64,000 bases of DNA from Paraburkholderia sp. IMGN_8 (GTDB lineage: Bacteria; Pseudomonadota; Gammaproteobacteria; Burkholderiales; Burkholderiaceae). The position numbers were made by a program, and so were the translations under genes. How positions within the stretch are numbered: the stretch's first letter is position 1; each line of letters begins with the position of its first letter. Where the stretch lies: NCBI RefSeq assembly GCF_038050405.1, contig NZ_CP150900.1, positions 3,038,001 to 3,102,000 of the forward strand. The letters are read 5' to 3'. Below the pieces are notes generated by a model. It had not been told where the DNA came from. It worked only from the letters and a program-made list of their open reading frames with translations, and did no database searches. Below, one piece after another: positions 39,666 to 49,797 of this stretch.

Positions 39666-39975
39666 CTACGCATTGTAGCAACGCACCTCGAAAAAATCGA
39701 TCGCTCGTCTCGCGTTGCCTTCGAGGCCCGCGTTGAAGAGCTTGTCAGGATCTGCGAAACTCGCCCCGTGGGCAAAGATAAGCTTCGCCTTCTCTTTGTG
39801 CGCGTTGGCGACCGCGATTATTCCGTCGTGAGACCACACCGGGCTTCCCATCCGCTTCCATTCGTCGATTATCTCCCGGTCGGCCTCGAGGATGTTTTGC
39901 GGATGCCGACGAACTTTTGCCACGCCAGTCTGTGAGTTCTGCGATCAGCTGGTCAATACGTTCCGATGGATTCAT
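39666..39975 (-). pseudogene. DUF1801-family protein, frameshifted and truncated
   Basis: From 39975 the frame reads MNPSERIDQLIAELTDWRGK, then loses similarity; a neighbouring frame continues NILEADREIIDEWKRMGSPV, WSHDGIIAVANAHKEKAK and LFNAGLEGNARRAIDFFEV to a stop at 39666. Together they form most of a DUF1801 (YdhG-like) domain, with a frameshift near 39915 and the last 20-30 residues missing. The break is clear because both halves match one domain in order. Confidence 0.8.
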
Positions 39976-40105
39976 TCGATCTTTATGCCTCGAATTCTGG
40001 TCCCGTTTCATGCGACCACAATGTGGTGCGGGCAGGCACCGTTTCGGCAGGGCCTAGATTACTACCGGGATATGCGTGAGGCAAGCAGGAACGTGGAGCG
40101 GCACA

Positions 40106-40240
40106 ATGATCCTCGTCACGGGGGCCACTGGCCATGTGGGGGCGCCGTCGTCTGCAGGTTGGTACACTCGACCGATAAACGGCTGGAACGTTCGCAAGGG
40201 CCGCGTGGCGTCGCCCACGAACTGAATACCAGGGAAAAAT
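40106..40240 (+). pseudogene. NmrA/SDR-type NAD(P)-binding protein remnant
   Basis: ATG 40106 opens MILVTGATGHVG, the Rossmann GxxGxxG start of NmrA-like proteins. In another frame from about 40138 it continues GGAVVCRLVHS, which fits the next helix (VxxLL-type), ending at a stop at 40240. Only about 45 residues of a roughly 280-residue protein remain and they are frameshifted. With the DUF1801 relic next door this marks a decayed patch. Confidence 0.6.
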
Positions 40241-40315
40241 AAGCCCAGCCTGACCGACTTCACGCAAAAGGTAGCGGCGAAAGACGGTGTGCCGGACTGG
40301 CCGGCACACCCTCGC

Positions 40316-41443
40316 TCAACAGATCGGTCGGGCCATGATTTCATCAAGCAAACCTGAATACGTTGAAACGACATCCGGATTATCGGGCAAATGGCGCGCA
40401 ATGGCGTCGCGCTGCGCTTGCCTGTATTGAACCGCATCTGCGTCGTGAAACTGCAGTGCGCGGATCAACTCCTCTGCTCCGCCAGCCACGTCGTTGTCCT
40501 CGTAGTAATAGCCCATGTCCCGGCACATTGATGCGTTATGGATCAACGGATAGCCCTGCCAGCAGACTTCCAGATAAAAATAGTTAAGCGGATTTCCCAG
40601 TTGATGCGATATGACGACATCCGTGTATTCGGCCAGGAAGGACGGGGTTTCATATCGCCCCACAAAGACGGCCTTTCTGTCACGGACGATGTCTAGCTGA
40701 TTCATCAAAGATACAAATTCAGGACTTTGCGTGGCCAACTGCTCCGCATTGGTGACCTGAAGTCGCGCAATGCTTTCCGGACGTGCGCGATATGCCAGCT
40801 CTGCGATCAACGCTGGATACAGGCAGAACTTGACTACATTGATATTCGGCTCCATCACGCTTAACCGCCTCGGTCGCGATGAAGCCTGGTACACACCGCC
40901 ACCGGGCAACGCACTCACCTGCTCCTCCAAAAAAACTGGGCTCCATACAAATGGAATCACGCGGGCTTTTTTCCGGCGGAGCACCTCGAAATAAGGCAGG
41001 TTCAGCCCAGCGACCTGAGGAACGGCCCAGATATCGTCATACCGCTGATTGACGAACAGGTGCGGTCCCCATAAGGACTTGCGAAACAGGACGGCCTCCA
41101 TCGCAAGGACATACTCAGATCCGCAGCAATACGATATCAGGCGCGCGCCTCTCGTCTTGAGGTAATCGGTCTGGTTACGGTCGATCTGGCCGCCGAGCTC
41201 AATCATGATGTCAACAACATCTTTCGCCACATCGAAAGCGACAGTAGGAAATTGCTCGAGGTTCCACGGCAACGCATCGGTAATGGGCGTCGCCGTCGTA
41301 TTGACGAGCGTGACGCTCTCAACGTTCGGGCAGTTGCGCAACGCCAGAGCGAGAAATGCAGCGTTCTGCTTGATCCCGTTATTCCATAGGGTTTCCGCCG
41401 GATGATGCAATCCGATCGTGATACCGATTTTCAGTTTTTTCAT
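40316..41443 (-). CDS. DUF2827 family protein, paralogue 1
   Basis: A 375-residue soluble protein, third in transcription order of three paralogues. N-terminus LKIGITIGLHHPAETLWNNG-x-x-QNAAFLALAL and C-terminal half VVISHQLGNPLNYFYLEVCW followed by GYPLIHNASM...GYYYEDND. The order (beta-alpha-beta start with a Gly loop; late E-x-x-x-x-G-x-P-L-x-H-N) looks like a GT-B glycosyltransferase in which the late Glu and H-N contact the nucleotide sugar; this is inference, since DUF2827 has no established function that I know of. Stop at 40316 is followed by the relic zone. Separated from paralogue 2 by 150 bases. Confidence 0.85.
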   Translation of the reverse strand: MKKLKIGITIGLHHPAETLWNNGIKQNAAFLALALRNCPNVESVTLVNTTATPITDALPWNLEQFPTVAFDVAKDVVDIMIELGGQIDRNQTDYLKTRGARLISYCCGSEYVLAMEAVLFRKSLWGPHLFVNQRYDDIWAVPQVAGLNLPYFEVLRRKKARVIPFVWSPVFLEEQVSALPGGGVYQASSRPRRLSVMEPNINVVKFCLYPALIAELAYRARPESIARLQVTNAEQLATQSPEFVSLMNQLDIVRDRKAVFVGRYETPSFLAEYTDVVISHQLGNPLNYFYLEVCWQGYPLIHNASMCRDMGYYYEDNDVAGGAEELIRALQFHDADAVQYRQAQRDAIARHLPDNPDVVSTYSGLLDEIMARPIC

Positions 41444-41593
41444 CTAGTACCCCATTCCCGCGCTGACGGCGCTGATACCAAATGCCAACAGTCCGCCGCG
41501 AGCCGCCCTGCCTGCTCGCCGGCAGCCGCATCAGACAAGGGGCTTGCGTCTGCCATTCGTGCGCGAAGCTCGCTCCGCGATCCGAGGCGATCG

Positions 41594-42745
41594 TCAGGGC
41601 TCGTAGAGCGCAGCGATCGCTTCGGTATAGGCTCGCACATTGGCCTCGTTTTCCGGCGCAAGTCCGCGCAGGAATTCGCCTGCGGTTCGCCGGTAGTGGT
41701 CGAGATTGGCATCATGTTCCACATACGCTCGCTGCAGTGCCAGCGCACCTTCCTCGCAGTCGAAATCATGGTAGCGGTAACCACAATCGCCAATCAGATG
41801 AGAATTGTGAACAAGCGGATAGGCACCAAAAAGCGCTTCGTAATAGACGTAGTTCTGAGCGTTCTCCCACTGATGCGACACGATCGCGTCCACGTCTGAC
41901 GCCACGACGCGGTACAGCGGGAAACGTCCCTCGAATGAGGCAAGGCCGTGCTTCACGATATCCAGACTGCGGGCGAAGCTTCCGAAGGTTGCGTTTTCCT
42001 TCATTACAAGCGTGTTGTAGACCCTGACATATTCAAGAAAGTCAGGATTGGCTCGATGTGCGGCTTCGCAGCATAGCATCGGGATGAAACTCGTTTTGAC
42101 CAGACAGAGATTTGGCTCAAAGATGCCGACGCGCCAGCGACGACGCTCGGGCTGATAGCCAAACGACGAACCGGACGGGAGATTTGCGATCTCACGTTGC
42201 AGGAAAACCGGGCTCCACAAGTGTCCGAGAATCCGCACAGGCGCGCGAAAGGCGCTTCCGTAGTATGGCGCCCCAATCTTTTCATATTGGGGCAGAGTCC
42301 AGATGGCGTCATACGGTTCACCGGGAATGAGCATCCCGTTCGGCTTGCCAAAGGTCATGCGTTCAACATCAATCACATAATCATTTCCTACGCGCATCGA
42401 TACGACCTTTCCCTTGCGCTCGCGAAACGAAACGATCCAGTCCTTTTTAAGCTGCGCGCTCATCTCGATCATGACGTCCAAGGTCGTCGCTGCCTCGCTC
42501 ATGCCGATAACCGGCACCGGTGACTCCCGTAGGAATTCCTTCGATTTCACTTCATTCGCGGTCGCCCCGTCGACCACCAGGTAAGTCTCGCTGACGATCG
42601 GGGAACGCATGAGGAGCATCACCAGGAAAATGCAATTCTGATAAATGCCGTTCTCCCAGAGCGACTGCCCCCCGGCGCGCACGTGCATCGAAACGCCAAC
42701 ACGCAGCTTTCGGCTAAAAACTGAATTGACGGACACCGAAGTCAT
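41594..42745 (-). CDS. DUF2827 family protein, paralogue 2
   Basis: A 383-residue protein clearly paralogous to its two neighbours: LRVGVSMHVRAGGQSLWENG-x-YQNCIFLVMLL near the start, GHLWSPVFLQREIANLP in the middle, VSHQWENAQNYVYYEALFGA then YPLVHNSHLIGDCGYRYHDF at the end. No signal peptide or membrane helix, so it acts in the cytoplasm. The start at 42745 overlaps the stop of paralogue 3 in an ATGA, with GGGGAG upstream, so the two are translationally coupled. Probable glycosyltransferase by fold resemblance and location beside the adhesin. Confidence 0.85.
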   Translation of the reverse strand: MTSVSVNSVFSRKLRVGVSMHVRAGGQSLWENGIYQNCIFLVMLLMRSPIVSETYLVVDGATANEVKSKEFLRESPVPVIGMSEAATTLDVMIEMSAQLKKDWIVSFRERKGKVVSMRVGNDYVIDVERMTFGKPNGMLIPGEPYDAIWTLPQYEKIGAPYYGSAFRAPVRILGHLWSPVFLQREIANLPSGSSFGYQPERRRWRVGIFEPNLCLVKTSFIPMLCCEAAHRANPDFLEYVRVYNTLVMKENATFGSFARSLDIVKHGLASFEGRFPLYRVVASDVDAIVSHQWENAQNYVYYEALFGAYPLVHNSHLIGDCGYRYHDFDCEEGALALQRAYVEHDANLDHYRRTAGEFLRGLAPENEANVRAYTEAIAALYEP

Positions 42746-43899
42746 ACGGTCTCCCCTTTCCTTTCACTGCGGCACAGGTGTAGAAGCCTTGCCGAATATG
42801 CAGCGAGGGTGCCCGGCCGGAAAGGGTCGACCTGCTTAAACACTTTCGCTGATCGGCTCCTGTAATCCGTCAGGGTCCTGGAATGATCTTGGGCAAGTTG
42901 TCTCAACAGGCGCGCACCTTCGATGACTTCGAAATCGGGATAGTAGTAACCAGCCTCTTTCATCCATTCGGCGTTGTGGACCAGAGGATAGTCTCCGTAC
43001 AGCACGTCCAGCGCGGTATAGGTTTGCGCGTTTTGCCACTGATGGGCGACGACAGCGTCTGCGAATTGCGGCATGAAGCTCACGACATCGTGGAATCCAT
43101 GGAACGTGGCCTTGTGTTCGCGTACGATATCCAGCGAGTTGGCCAGGTAAAGCATTGTCGGATGGTCCTTCATATGAAGGCTGTTCAGCACGTGCATGGC
43201 CTGCACTGATGTTCTGTCATGCCGATAGGCTTCGTCACAGATCAGCATCGGAATGCTGGCGTTTCGGACCACTGAAGCATTGGGCTCGAAAATGGCCACT
43301 CGAACGCTGTTGGCAGTACCTGCGACTTGCACCTGCCTACCATATCCGAACTCAAGTCCGTATGCCTGCAACTGTCTCGCTCGCTGTTGCACGAATTCCG
43401 GATGCCACATGAAAGGCACCTCGTGCACTTCGCACCGATGCACCGTCCGCATCATCGACTCGAACGGCCGGTCTTTTGTCATTGTCCAGATTTCGTCAAA
43501 ACGAACTCCCCAGCGACCTGCAGCGTGGCACCCGAATAGTGCCGGCTCGGCAAGTTCGGTAAAAGAATGGCGCGCCTGATAGAGCACCGCCTTTTTACCC
43601 CGTGCCCGCATCAGTTCCAGCCACTTCGGATCAAAGGCGCCTGCCAGTTCGATGAGGACGTCTACCACGTCAGCGGCATGCTGCGGAGTGACGAGTGGAA
43701 GTGGCCCGACGATATCCGTGTCTGGTGCAGCGGCTACATTCCCGCACGCGACATCAACCAGTGTCACCGACCGCACGAAGGGCAACCGCTGAAACGCGGC
43801 GGCGAGAAAGATGGCATTCTGGTACGGGCCGTTCTGCCAGATATGCTGCTGGCTTGTGTCTACGGAAATTCCAATGCGTAGGTACTTTTCGTCAACCAT
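42742..43899 (-). CDS. DUF2827 family protein, paralogue 3
   Basis: A 385-residue protein, first of the three after the adhesin gene. LRIGISVDTSQQHIWQNGPY-QNAIFLAAAF at the start, VAHQWQNAQTYTALDVLYGD then YPLVHNAEWMKEAGYYYPDF at the end, same pattern as the other two. The start at 43899 is supported by GGGAGAGG upstream and gives the shared N-terminus; the frame is open back to 44004 without similarity. About 290 bases and a strong terminator separate it from the adhesin stop, so expression can be uncoupled from the adhesin. Confidence 0.85.
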   Translation of the reverse strand: MVDEKYLRIGISVDTSQQHIWQNGPYQNAIFLAAAFQRLPFVRSVTLVDVACGNVAAAPDTDIVGPLPLVTPQHAADVVDVLIELAGAFDPKWLELMRARGKKAVLYQARHSFTELAEPALFGCHAAGRWGVRFDEIWTMTKDRPFESMMRTVHRCEVHEVPFMWHPEFVQQRARQLQAYGLEFGYGRQVQVAGTANSVRVAIFEPNASVVRNASIPMLICDEAYRHDRTSVQAMHVLNSLHMKDHPTMLYLANSLDIVREHKATFHGFHDVVSFMPQFADAVVAHQWQNAQTYTALDVLYGDYPLVHNAEWMKEAGYYYPDFEVIEGARLLRQLAQDHSRTLTDYRSRSAKVFKQVDPFRPGTLAAYSARLLHLCRSERKGETV

Positions 43900-44083
43900 A
43901 GATTCCGACCTCTCCCGGCGTACGGATATTTCTATATCCACCTTAACTCCAGACCGCTGCGGTGAGTACTCGTTTCCCGGCGCGACAACCTGTCGCCACG
44001 GCAATCGGCCGCATTCATTCTACGAGCGTTTCAGAGCGTATGGAGACACGTTCCGGACAATTCCGCGCGGAACATCGTTTCGC

Positions 44084-44119
44084 AAAAAAAATGCCGCCGC
44101 ATACCGGGTATGCGGCGGC
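44084..44119 (-). terminator. Strong rho-independent terminator after the adhesin gene
   Basis: On the minus strand GCCGCCGCATA, loop CCCGG, TATGCGGCGGC, then A and eight T. Eleven perfectly paired bases of stem, 67 bases past the adhesin stop codon. It should limit read-through into the DUF2827 genes. Confidence 0.92.
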
Positions 44120-44185
44120 CCTAGCCGGAGGATCTGGCCGGAGAACGTCTTAGTCAGCAACCAGATCCGGTGGCAAGTGAGGCAA

Positions 44186-47100
44186 TTACCACTGGTACGA
44201 CATACCCGCGCCCCAAACGGTGCCACCGCTGCTATAGCTCACACCAGCCTTCACCTTCATGTTCTGGGTGATGCGGGCCGTCCCGCCGAGAGCAGTTGCC
44301 TGGTAGCCCTTGTAGTTACCAGTCCCCACCCCGATAGACAGCGTCTTGCCCGCGTCGACGTCCGGAATCATCGTCAGTGCGGTAGCGGCGGCCACACCGG
44401 AATATGCATTACGGGCCACCGAATTGATCTCGCCTTGCATACCCGACATCGCGCCGTTGAGCTGGCTGACGTTGACGGCATCAGTTGCATTGACACCAGC
44501 CGCGACGTTCGTGATGCGTCGCTCGCTACCCTGCGAGCCAACCGAAACCGTATTCGCCTCACTTGCAACTGAACCCGCACCGAGGGCAACAGAGTTGGCG
44601 GCAGACGCATTAGCCCCCTGGCCGATTGCCACACTGCCCGCACCCGTTGCGCTGGCGCTCTCGCCGAACGCAGCACTGCCAGTTCCGGAAGCAACTGCAT
44701 TGGCACCCGTGGCAGTACTGTTGTTGCCGGATGCCGCTGCGTTCGTGCCGTAAGCCGAACTCGTGTCGCCCGATGCGATCGAGTTGGCACCGGTCGCCGT
44801 GCTGTTCGTGCCCGAGGCGGTAGCGTTGTTACCCGACGCAGTGCTGTTGTCGCCTGACGCAACTGCACTTTCGCCGGTCGCCGTCGCACCGCTACCCGAT
44901 GCAGCCGAGTTGGCACCGGTCGCCGTGCTGTTCGTGCCCGAGGCGGTAGCGTTGTTACCCGATGCAGTGCTGCTATCACCGGACGCTGCTGCGTTTTCGC
45001 CCGTCGCCGTGCTGCCTTCGCCCGTCGCGGTCGAGTTGGCACCGGTCGCCGTGCTGTTGTCGCCCGACGCCGTCGAGTTCGCGCCGTTCGCCGTGCTGCT
45101 GTTACCCGAGGCTGCCGAGTTGTTACCCGATGCAGTGCTGCTGTCGCCGGACGCCGCTGCGTTTTCGCCCGTCGCCGTGCTGCCTTCGCCCGTCGCGGTC
45201 GAGTTGGCACCGGTCGCCGTGCTGTTGTCGCCCGACGCCGTCGAGTTCGCGCCGTTCGCCGTGCTGCTGTTACCCGAGGCTGCCGAGTTGTTACCCGATG
45301 CAGTGCTGCTGTCACCGGACGCCGCTGCGTTTTGGCCCGTCGCCGTGCTGCCTTCGCCCGTCGCGGTCGAGTTGGCACCGGTCGCCGTGCTGTTGTCGCC
45401 CGACGCCGTCGAGTTCGCGCCGCTCGCCGTGCTGCTGTTACCCGAGGCTGCCGAGTTGTTACCCGATGCAGTGCTGCTGTCGCCGGACGCTGCTGCGTTT
45501 TCGCCCGTCGCCGTGCTGCCTTCGCCCGTCGCGGTCGAGTTGGCGCCGGTCGCCGTGCTGTTGTCGCCCGACGCCGTCGAGTTCGCGCCGCTCGCCGTGC
45601 TGCTGTTGCCCGAGGCTGCCGAGTTGTTACCCGATGCAGTGCTGCTGTCGCCGGACGCTGCTGCGTTTTCGCCCGTCGCCGTGCTGCCTTCGCCCGTCGC
45701 GGTCGAGTTGGCACCGGTCGCCGTGCTGTTGTCGCCCGACGCCGTCGAATTCGCGCCGTTCGCCGTGCTGCTGTTACCCGAGGCTGCCGAGTTGTTACCC
45801 GATGCAGTGCTGCTGTCACCGGACGCCGCTGCGTTTTGGCCCGTCGCCGTGCTGCCTTCGCCCGTCGCGGTCGAGTTGGCACCGGTCGCCGTGCTGTTGT
45901 CGCCCGACGCCGTCGAGTTCGCGCCGCTCGCCGTGCTGCTGTTGCCCGAGGCTGCCGAGTCCGTACCCGTCGCCGTGCTGTTATCGCCCGTCGCGGCCGA
46001 GTTTTCACCGGTGGCCGTCGTGTTGTCACCCGACGCTGTCGAGTTTGCACCGCTTGCCGTGCTGTTGTTACCCGATGCGGCCGAGTCCGTACCCGTCGCC
46101 GTGCTGTTGTCGCCCGTCGCGGCCGAGTTTTCACCGGTGGCCGTCGTGTTGTCGCCCGACGCTGTCGAATTTGCACCGCTTGCCGTGCTGTTATTACCCG
46201 ATGCGGCCGAGTCCGTACCCGTCGCCGTGCTGTTATCGCCCGTCGCGGCCGAGTTTTCACCGGTAGCCGTCGTGTTGTCGCCCGACGCTGTCGAATTTGC
46301 ACCGCTTGCCGTGCTGTTATTACCCGATGCGGCCGAGTCCGTACCCGTCGCCGTGCTGTTATCGCCCGTCGCGGCCGAGTTTTCACCGGTGGCCGTCGTG
46401 TTGTCGCCCGACGCTGTCGAGTTTGCACCGCTTGCCGTGCTGTTGTTACCCGATGCGGCCGAGTCCGTACCCGTCGCCGTGCTGTTGTCGCCCGTCGCGG
46501 CCGAGTTTTCACCGGTGGCCGTCGTGTTGTCGCCCGACGCTGTCGAGTTTGCACCGCTTGCCGTGCTGTTGTTACCCGATGCGGCCGAGTCCGTACCCGT
46601 CGCCGTGCTGTTGTCGCCCGTCGCGGCCGAGTTTTCACCGGTGGCCGTCGTGTTGTCACCCGACGCTGTCGAGTTTGCGCCGCTTGCCGTGCTGTTGTTA
46701 CCCGATGCGGCCGAGTCCGTACCCGTCGCCGTGCTGTTGTCGCCCGTCGCGGCCGAGTTTTCACCGGTGGCCGTCGCGTTGTCGCCCGACGCTGTCGAGT
46801 TTGCACCGCTTGCCGTGCTGTTGTCACCCGACGCCGCGGCATTGTTACCCGTGGCGCTCGAATTGCTCCCCGACGCCGCGCCGGCGACGGTGGATTCCAG
46901 CGTGGACATCGACGTGCTCAACGACGTGACCTGGCTCGTGAGCAGGCCCAACTGTTGTTCCGCAGCATAGAGCTGTGACCCGTTTACTGCGTCGGTACTA
47001 GTCGCCGAAATCGAACCAGCGGCAACGTTCGTCAGGAGAACCGGCGTGGTGAATCCCACACCACCCAGCGTAATTTGCGCTTTGGTCGAATCATCGTACG

Positions 47101-48310
47101 AGACCGCATTCTGCATCGCGGTCTGCAGAGACGTCATGTTGTTGTTGATGTCGCTGAGATTCGTGTTGACGGTGCTAAGGCTCGTCGAGAGCGACGCAAC
47201 CTCATCATCCGTGTTGCCCAAAGATGTTGAAAGCGCCGCCACACTCGCATCCGTCGAGGCCAGCGCCGTGGAAGCGACGGTCGAAAGCGACGTCAACTGC
47301 TCAACGTTCACAGCGTCCGTGGCAGCGACACCATCAGCCACACCGGATAGGACACGCGCGCCTTGGCCGCCCGCAATATTCAGACTGGTACCGGCGACGT
47401 TCGCGCCAAGTGTGATGACACCGGTCGTCGAGTTCTGAGTCAGCAGCCCATTGCCCTGGCTTACAACCGTGGACAGCGAACTGATCATGCTGGCGCTGGA
47501 AGTCGAAACCGAGCTGATCAGCGTCGCGTCTGACGTGGACAGTGAGATAAGCTGCGACACGTTGACGGCGTCATCCGAGTTGACACCTGCTGCGACGCCC
47601 GAGAGTGTCCGGTCGCCTTGCGTGCCAGCGAAATTAACGGTCGTGCCAATGGTGCTCGCACCAACTGAAAGTGCGCCGGTCGACGCGTTCTGGCTTACCA
47701 GACCAAATCCTGACGATGCGACCGTGGTCGACAAGGAAGAAATGCTTGTCGATGTCGAGGTTGACAGCGATGTCAGCTGCGACATGTTCACCGCGTCGGT
47801 GGGATTAACACCTGCAGCCAAGCCAGAGAGGGTTACACCGCCCGTACCGTTCGACACGGTGAGAATGTTTCCGGTCTCGCCACCGGGGCGGAAATAGATT
47901 TCCCCCTTCGTACCGTCCACGACGATCTGCGTTGAGTCCGCATTGAGACCCACCCAATCCCCGGAACCGCCCACCTGCACGTCGCCCGCCCAAGAGGACG
48001 GATCGTTACAGACATTATAAAGAAACGTCCCGCTTGAAGCGTAGCCGTTATATTTACCGCCATAATTGACGCACATCGACGAGCTGTTGGTGGCGCCGTT
48101 GGCCGCCATCGCGCTCGACTGGAACGGCCCAACGAAGCCCATGGCGGACAACGACGCCACAGCGAACATCGACAGGCGAAGCAGCTTTTTCTGACTCCCA
48201 CCCGACGCAACAGTGCTCGAAGTCGCACCTCGGTGCCCTGTCGCCTCTTCGGACACCGCGACACGGGTACGCGTCTTTTCGCACCATACTGTTTTGAAGA
48301 TCTTGTTCAA
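44186..48310 (-). CDS. Trimeric autotransporter adhesin (YadA-like, ESPR)
   Basis: A 1374-residue type Vc adhesin. It opens with an extended signal peptide region ([20 protein letters not shown]) and a signal ending near SSAMA. Stalk with Ser/Thr-rich coiled coil and several neck motifs ([12 protein letters not shown] at about 165, 240, 325, 440) follows. Residues about 480-1270 are YadA-head-like heptad units (A-S/T-G-x-N-S-T) in long tandem arrays. A last neck ([15 protein letters not shown]) and a C-terminal YadA anchor ending [12 protein letters not shown] form the trimeric barrel. The start is a TTG at 48310 with AGGAG eight bases upstream. Placing the head-like repeats between stalk and anchor is unusual. 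Expected at the outer membrane, for adhesion or self-aggregation. Confidence 0.95.
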   Translation of the reverse strand: MNKIFKTVWCEKTRTRVAVSEEATGHRGATSSTVASGGSQKKLLRLSMFAVASLSAMGFVGPFQSSAMAANGATNSSSMCVNYGGKYNGYASSGTFLYNVCNDPSSWAGDVQVGGSGDWVGLNADSTQIVVDGTKGEIYFRPGGETGNILTVSNGTGGVTLSGLAAGVNPTDAVNMSQLTSLSTSTSTSISSLSTTVASSGFGLVSQNASTGALSVGASTIGTTVNFAGTQGDRTLSGVAAGVNSDDAVNVSQLISLSTSDATLISSVSTSSASMISSLSTVVSQGNGLLTQNSTTGVITLGANVAGTSLNIAGGQGARVLSGVADGVAATDAVNVEQLTSLSTVASTALASTDASVAALSTSLGNTDDEVASLSTSLSTVNTNLSDINNNMTSLQTAMQNAVSYDDSTKAQITLGGVGFTTPVLLTNVAAGSISATSTDAVNGSQLYAAEQQLGLLTSQVTSLSTSMSTLESTVAGAASGSNSSATGNNAAASGDNSTASGANSTASGDNATATGENSAATGDNSTATGTDSAASGNNSTASGANSTASGDNTTATGENSAATGDNSTATGTDSAASGNNSTASGANSTASGDNTTATGENSAATGDNSTATGTDSAASGNNSTASGANSTASGDNTTATGENSAATGDNSTATGTDSAASGNNSTASGANSTASGDNTTATGENSAATGDNSTATGTDSAASGNNSTASGANSTASGDNTTATGENSAATGDNSTATGTDSAASGNNSTASGANSTASGDNTTATGENSAATGDNSTATGTDSAASGNSSTASGANSTASGDNSTATGANSTATGEGSTATGQNAAASGDSSTASGNNSAASGNSSTANGANSTASGDNSTATGANSTATGEGSTATGENAAASGDSSTASGNNSAASGNSSTASGANSTASGDNSTATGANSTATGEGSTATGENAAASGDSSTASGNNSAASGNSSTASGANSTASGDNSTATGANSTATGEGSTATGQNAAASGDSSTASGNNSAASGNSSTANGANSTASGDNSTATGANSTATGEGSTATGENAAASGDSSTASGNNSAASGNSSTANGANSTASGDNSTATGANSTATGEGSTATGENAAASGDSSTASGNNATASGTNSTATGANSAASGSGATATGESAVASGDNSTASGNNATASGTNSTATGANSIASGDTSSAYGTNAAASGNNSTATGANAVASGTGSAAFGESASATGAGSVAIGQGANASAANSVALGAGSVASEANTVSVGSQGSERRITNVAAGVNATDAVNVSQLNGAMSGMQGEINSVARNAYSGVAAATALTMIPDVDAGKTLSIGVGTGNYKGYQATALGGTARITQNMKVKAGVSYSSGGTVWGAGMSYQW
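44947..45954 (-). repeat. Adhesin repeat block B: six 168-bp units
   Basis: A phrase CTTCGCCCGTCGCGGTCGAG recurs at 45016 and then every 168 bases (six times). Each unit codes 56 residues, i.e. eight heptads. Units differ by a few substitutions only (for example ENAAAS or QNAAAS). The left edge is approximate. About five N-x-S/T sequons per unit. Confidence 0.88.
45955..46836 (-). repeat. Adhesin repeat block A: seven 126-bp units
   Basis: CCGAGTCCGTACCCGTCGCC recurs at 45955, 46081, 46207, 46333, 46459, 46585 and 46711, exactly 126 bases apart. Each unit codes 42 residues, six heptads. Copies are almost identical, which implies recent expansion or ongoing homogenisation. About five N-x-S/T sequons per unit. 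Confidence 0.92.
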
Positions 48311-49046
48311 ATCGCTACTCCTATACCGTTATTAAATTCGCACTACTACATGAACATAAGGATCAGAAAACGCGTACCCAAGTCAGTGATACCGCCTTCA
48401 GATAACTAGAAACCACCCAGTTGTGACCGGATACAAAGGCGCCATCACGCGCCACTAGTCCGCCATCAGCCCAACAGATTCATTTCAATCATGAAAGATA
48501 CCGAAAGACAACAGCACCCGATATCGCATATATTCGAAATATCAGGCCCACTCCATCCGTTAGCTGGGTGCGAGAGGACGAGTCGAAGACGGCCAAGTTA
48601 GAGAAACGCGCCACCATCAGTCGCGCCTGACGCAACGCAGAAGGACATGCCTCTCAGGTTGGGGCACCTGTTTAAGGGAATTGATCGGCACACCGCAGCC
48701 CAACGCGAACAGCTACGTACGAGGCCAGTGGAAACCAGCAAACCATCTCGAGGATGAATGCCATCTCGGAACAGGAGGTGACCGCCATGAACAGGCGTTC
48801 AAAACAAGTCAATGTGACAAATGACCGCGGCGGAGTACGGCAGGCGGGAAGCAGTGACTTATGCAAAACGGAAGTCGCGCGAGCTATAACCGTCTCTTTC
48901 GACTGATAATCCAAACCAGATTTAATTCGCTGTCGCGGGCGATTTGCGGACAACGCCTGCAAATCGCCGATCCCGTCACCCACGCTCTCCGAACCACGTT
49001 CACCATCTAGCGGATGACTAAGATCAGCCGATCGCCGCCACCACCT
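48311..49046. promoter_or_regulatory. Upstream region of the adhesin gene
   Basis: A 736-base leader or promoter region between the OmpA-lipoprotein stop and the adhesin TTG start. No gene is supported. It is A+T-richer near 48311-48420 and 48480-48560. The length suggests complex control of the adhesin or an RNA leader; I found no convincing terminator or riboswitch. Confidence 0.45.
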
Positions 49047-49730
49047 TTACTTCTGCTCGAGAACAAGCTCGACACGTCGGTTTTGCGCACGTCCGTCATC
49101 CGTCGCATTCGACGCCACGGGATTGGACCTACCGAGGCCATTCACAACGAAGCGATCCGCCTGCAATCCATGCTCCCGCAGATAAGTCGCAACGGTGCGT
49201 GCCCGACGCATCGACAGTGCGTTGTTGTAGCTCTCAGAACCGATAGAGTCCGTATAGCCCGAGACCTGAACCACGCGGAATTGCTTTCCACCCGCATCAG
49301 TGATGAGCTTATCCAGCGCTCGCCAACCAGCAGGCTTGAGCGTGGATTTGTCAAAATCGAACAGCGCGTCGCCATGCAGCAACACCTTCGCCGGCGACTG
49401 AACAGGGGCCGGCGCGGGAGCGGGAGCAGGCACAGCAGCCCGGACAGACATTCGGGGAACCTCACACCGGAACAGAAGCCGATCCGGCGTGCGACCGCGC
49501 GGTGCAATCTGCTCAATAACGTGAAGCGCCGGCGAGCCGGGCTGGATAGCGCATATCTCCTGCGCCTTGCTCAGGCAGGAACCGGTCTCCTCAAAGAGCC
49601 CCGTACATTCGACCTGATACACCTGTTCGTCACCATGCCCATTGCCCACCGGTCGCATGTTTGCGGTAGGCCCCGAGTAGACGGTACACCCAGCGAGAAA
49701 CAACAGGACAACAAAAGCGATATTTTTCAT
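49047..49730 (-). CDS. OmpA-family lipoprotein with N-terminal cysteine domain
   Basis: A 227-residue lipoprotein: signal ending in the lipobox LAGC (Cys 15). Residues about 38-95 form a small domain with pattern V-x-C-x-G-L...C-L-x-x-A-x-x-I-C...F-x-C (four Cys). After an Ala/Pro hinge comes an OmpA C-like peptidoglycan-binding domain, FDFDKSTLKPAGWRALDKL to NRRVELVLEQK. It can anchor the outer membrane to the wall. The same small domain makes up the next protein upstream. Position just before the adhesin suggests help with its transit or anchoring, as SadB helps SadA; this is inference. Confidence 0.9.
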   Translation of the reverse strand: MKNIAFVVLLFLAGCTVYSGPTANMRPVGNGHGDEQVYQVECTGLFEETGSCLSKAQEICAIQPGSPALHVIEQIAPRGRTPDRLLFRCEVPRMSVRAAVPAPAPAPAPVQSPAKVLLHGDALFDFDKSTLKPAGWRALDKLITDAGGKQFRVVQVSGYTDSIGSESYNNALSMRRARTVATYLREHGLQADRFVVNGLGRSNPVASNATDDGRAQNRRVELVLEQK

Positions 49731-49797
49731 TTTCGAAAATTTCCATTTCCCATCAAGTCGACGGGCTTACCGCCTCTTCAGGCGAACAACCGCCAGA

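Noticed and set aside
44947..46836. Regularly spaced repeats considered as a CRISPR array.
   Set aside because: Units are contiguous multiples of 21 bases, in frame, with no unique spacers and no cas genes.
44763..46970. Long plus-strand frames (up to 735 codons) of simple heptad-like repeats such as AVLLSPDA.
   Set aside because: They are mirror readings of the adhesin repeat arrays; periodic DNA keeps all frames open.
48672..48983. A 103-codon minus-strand frame in the adhesin leader.
   Set aside because: No ribosome site, no recognisable domain, poor codon use.
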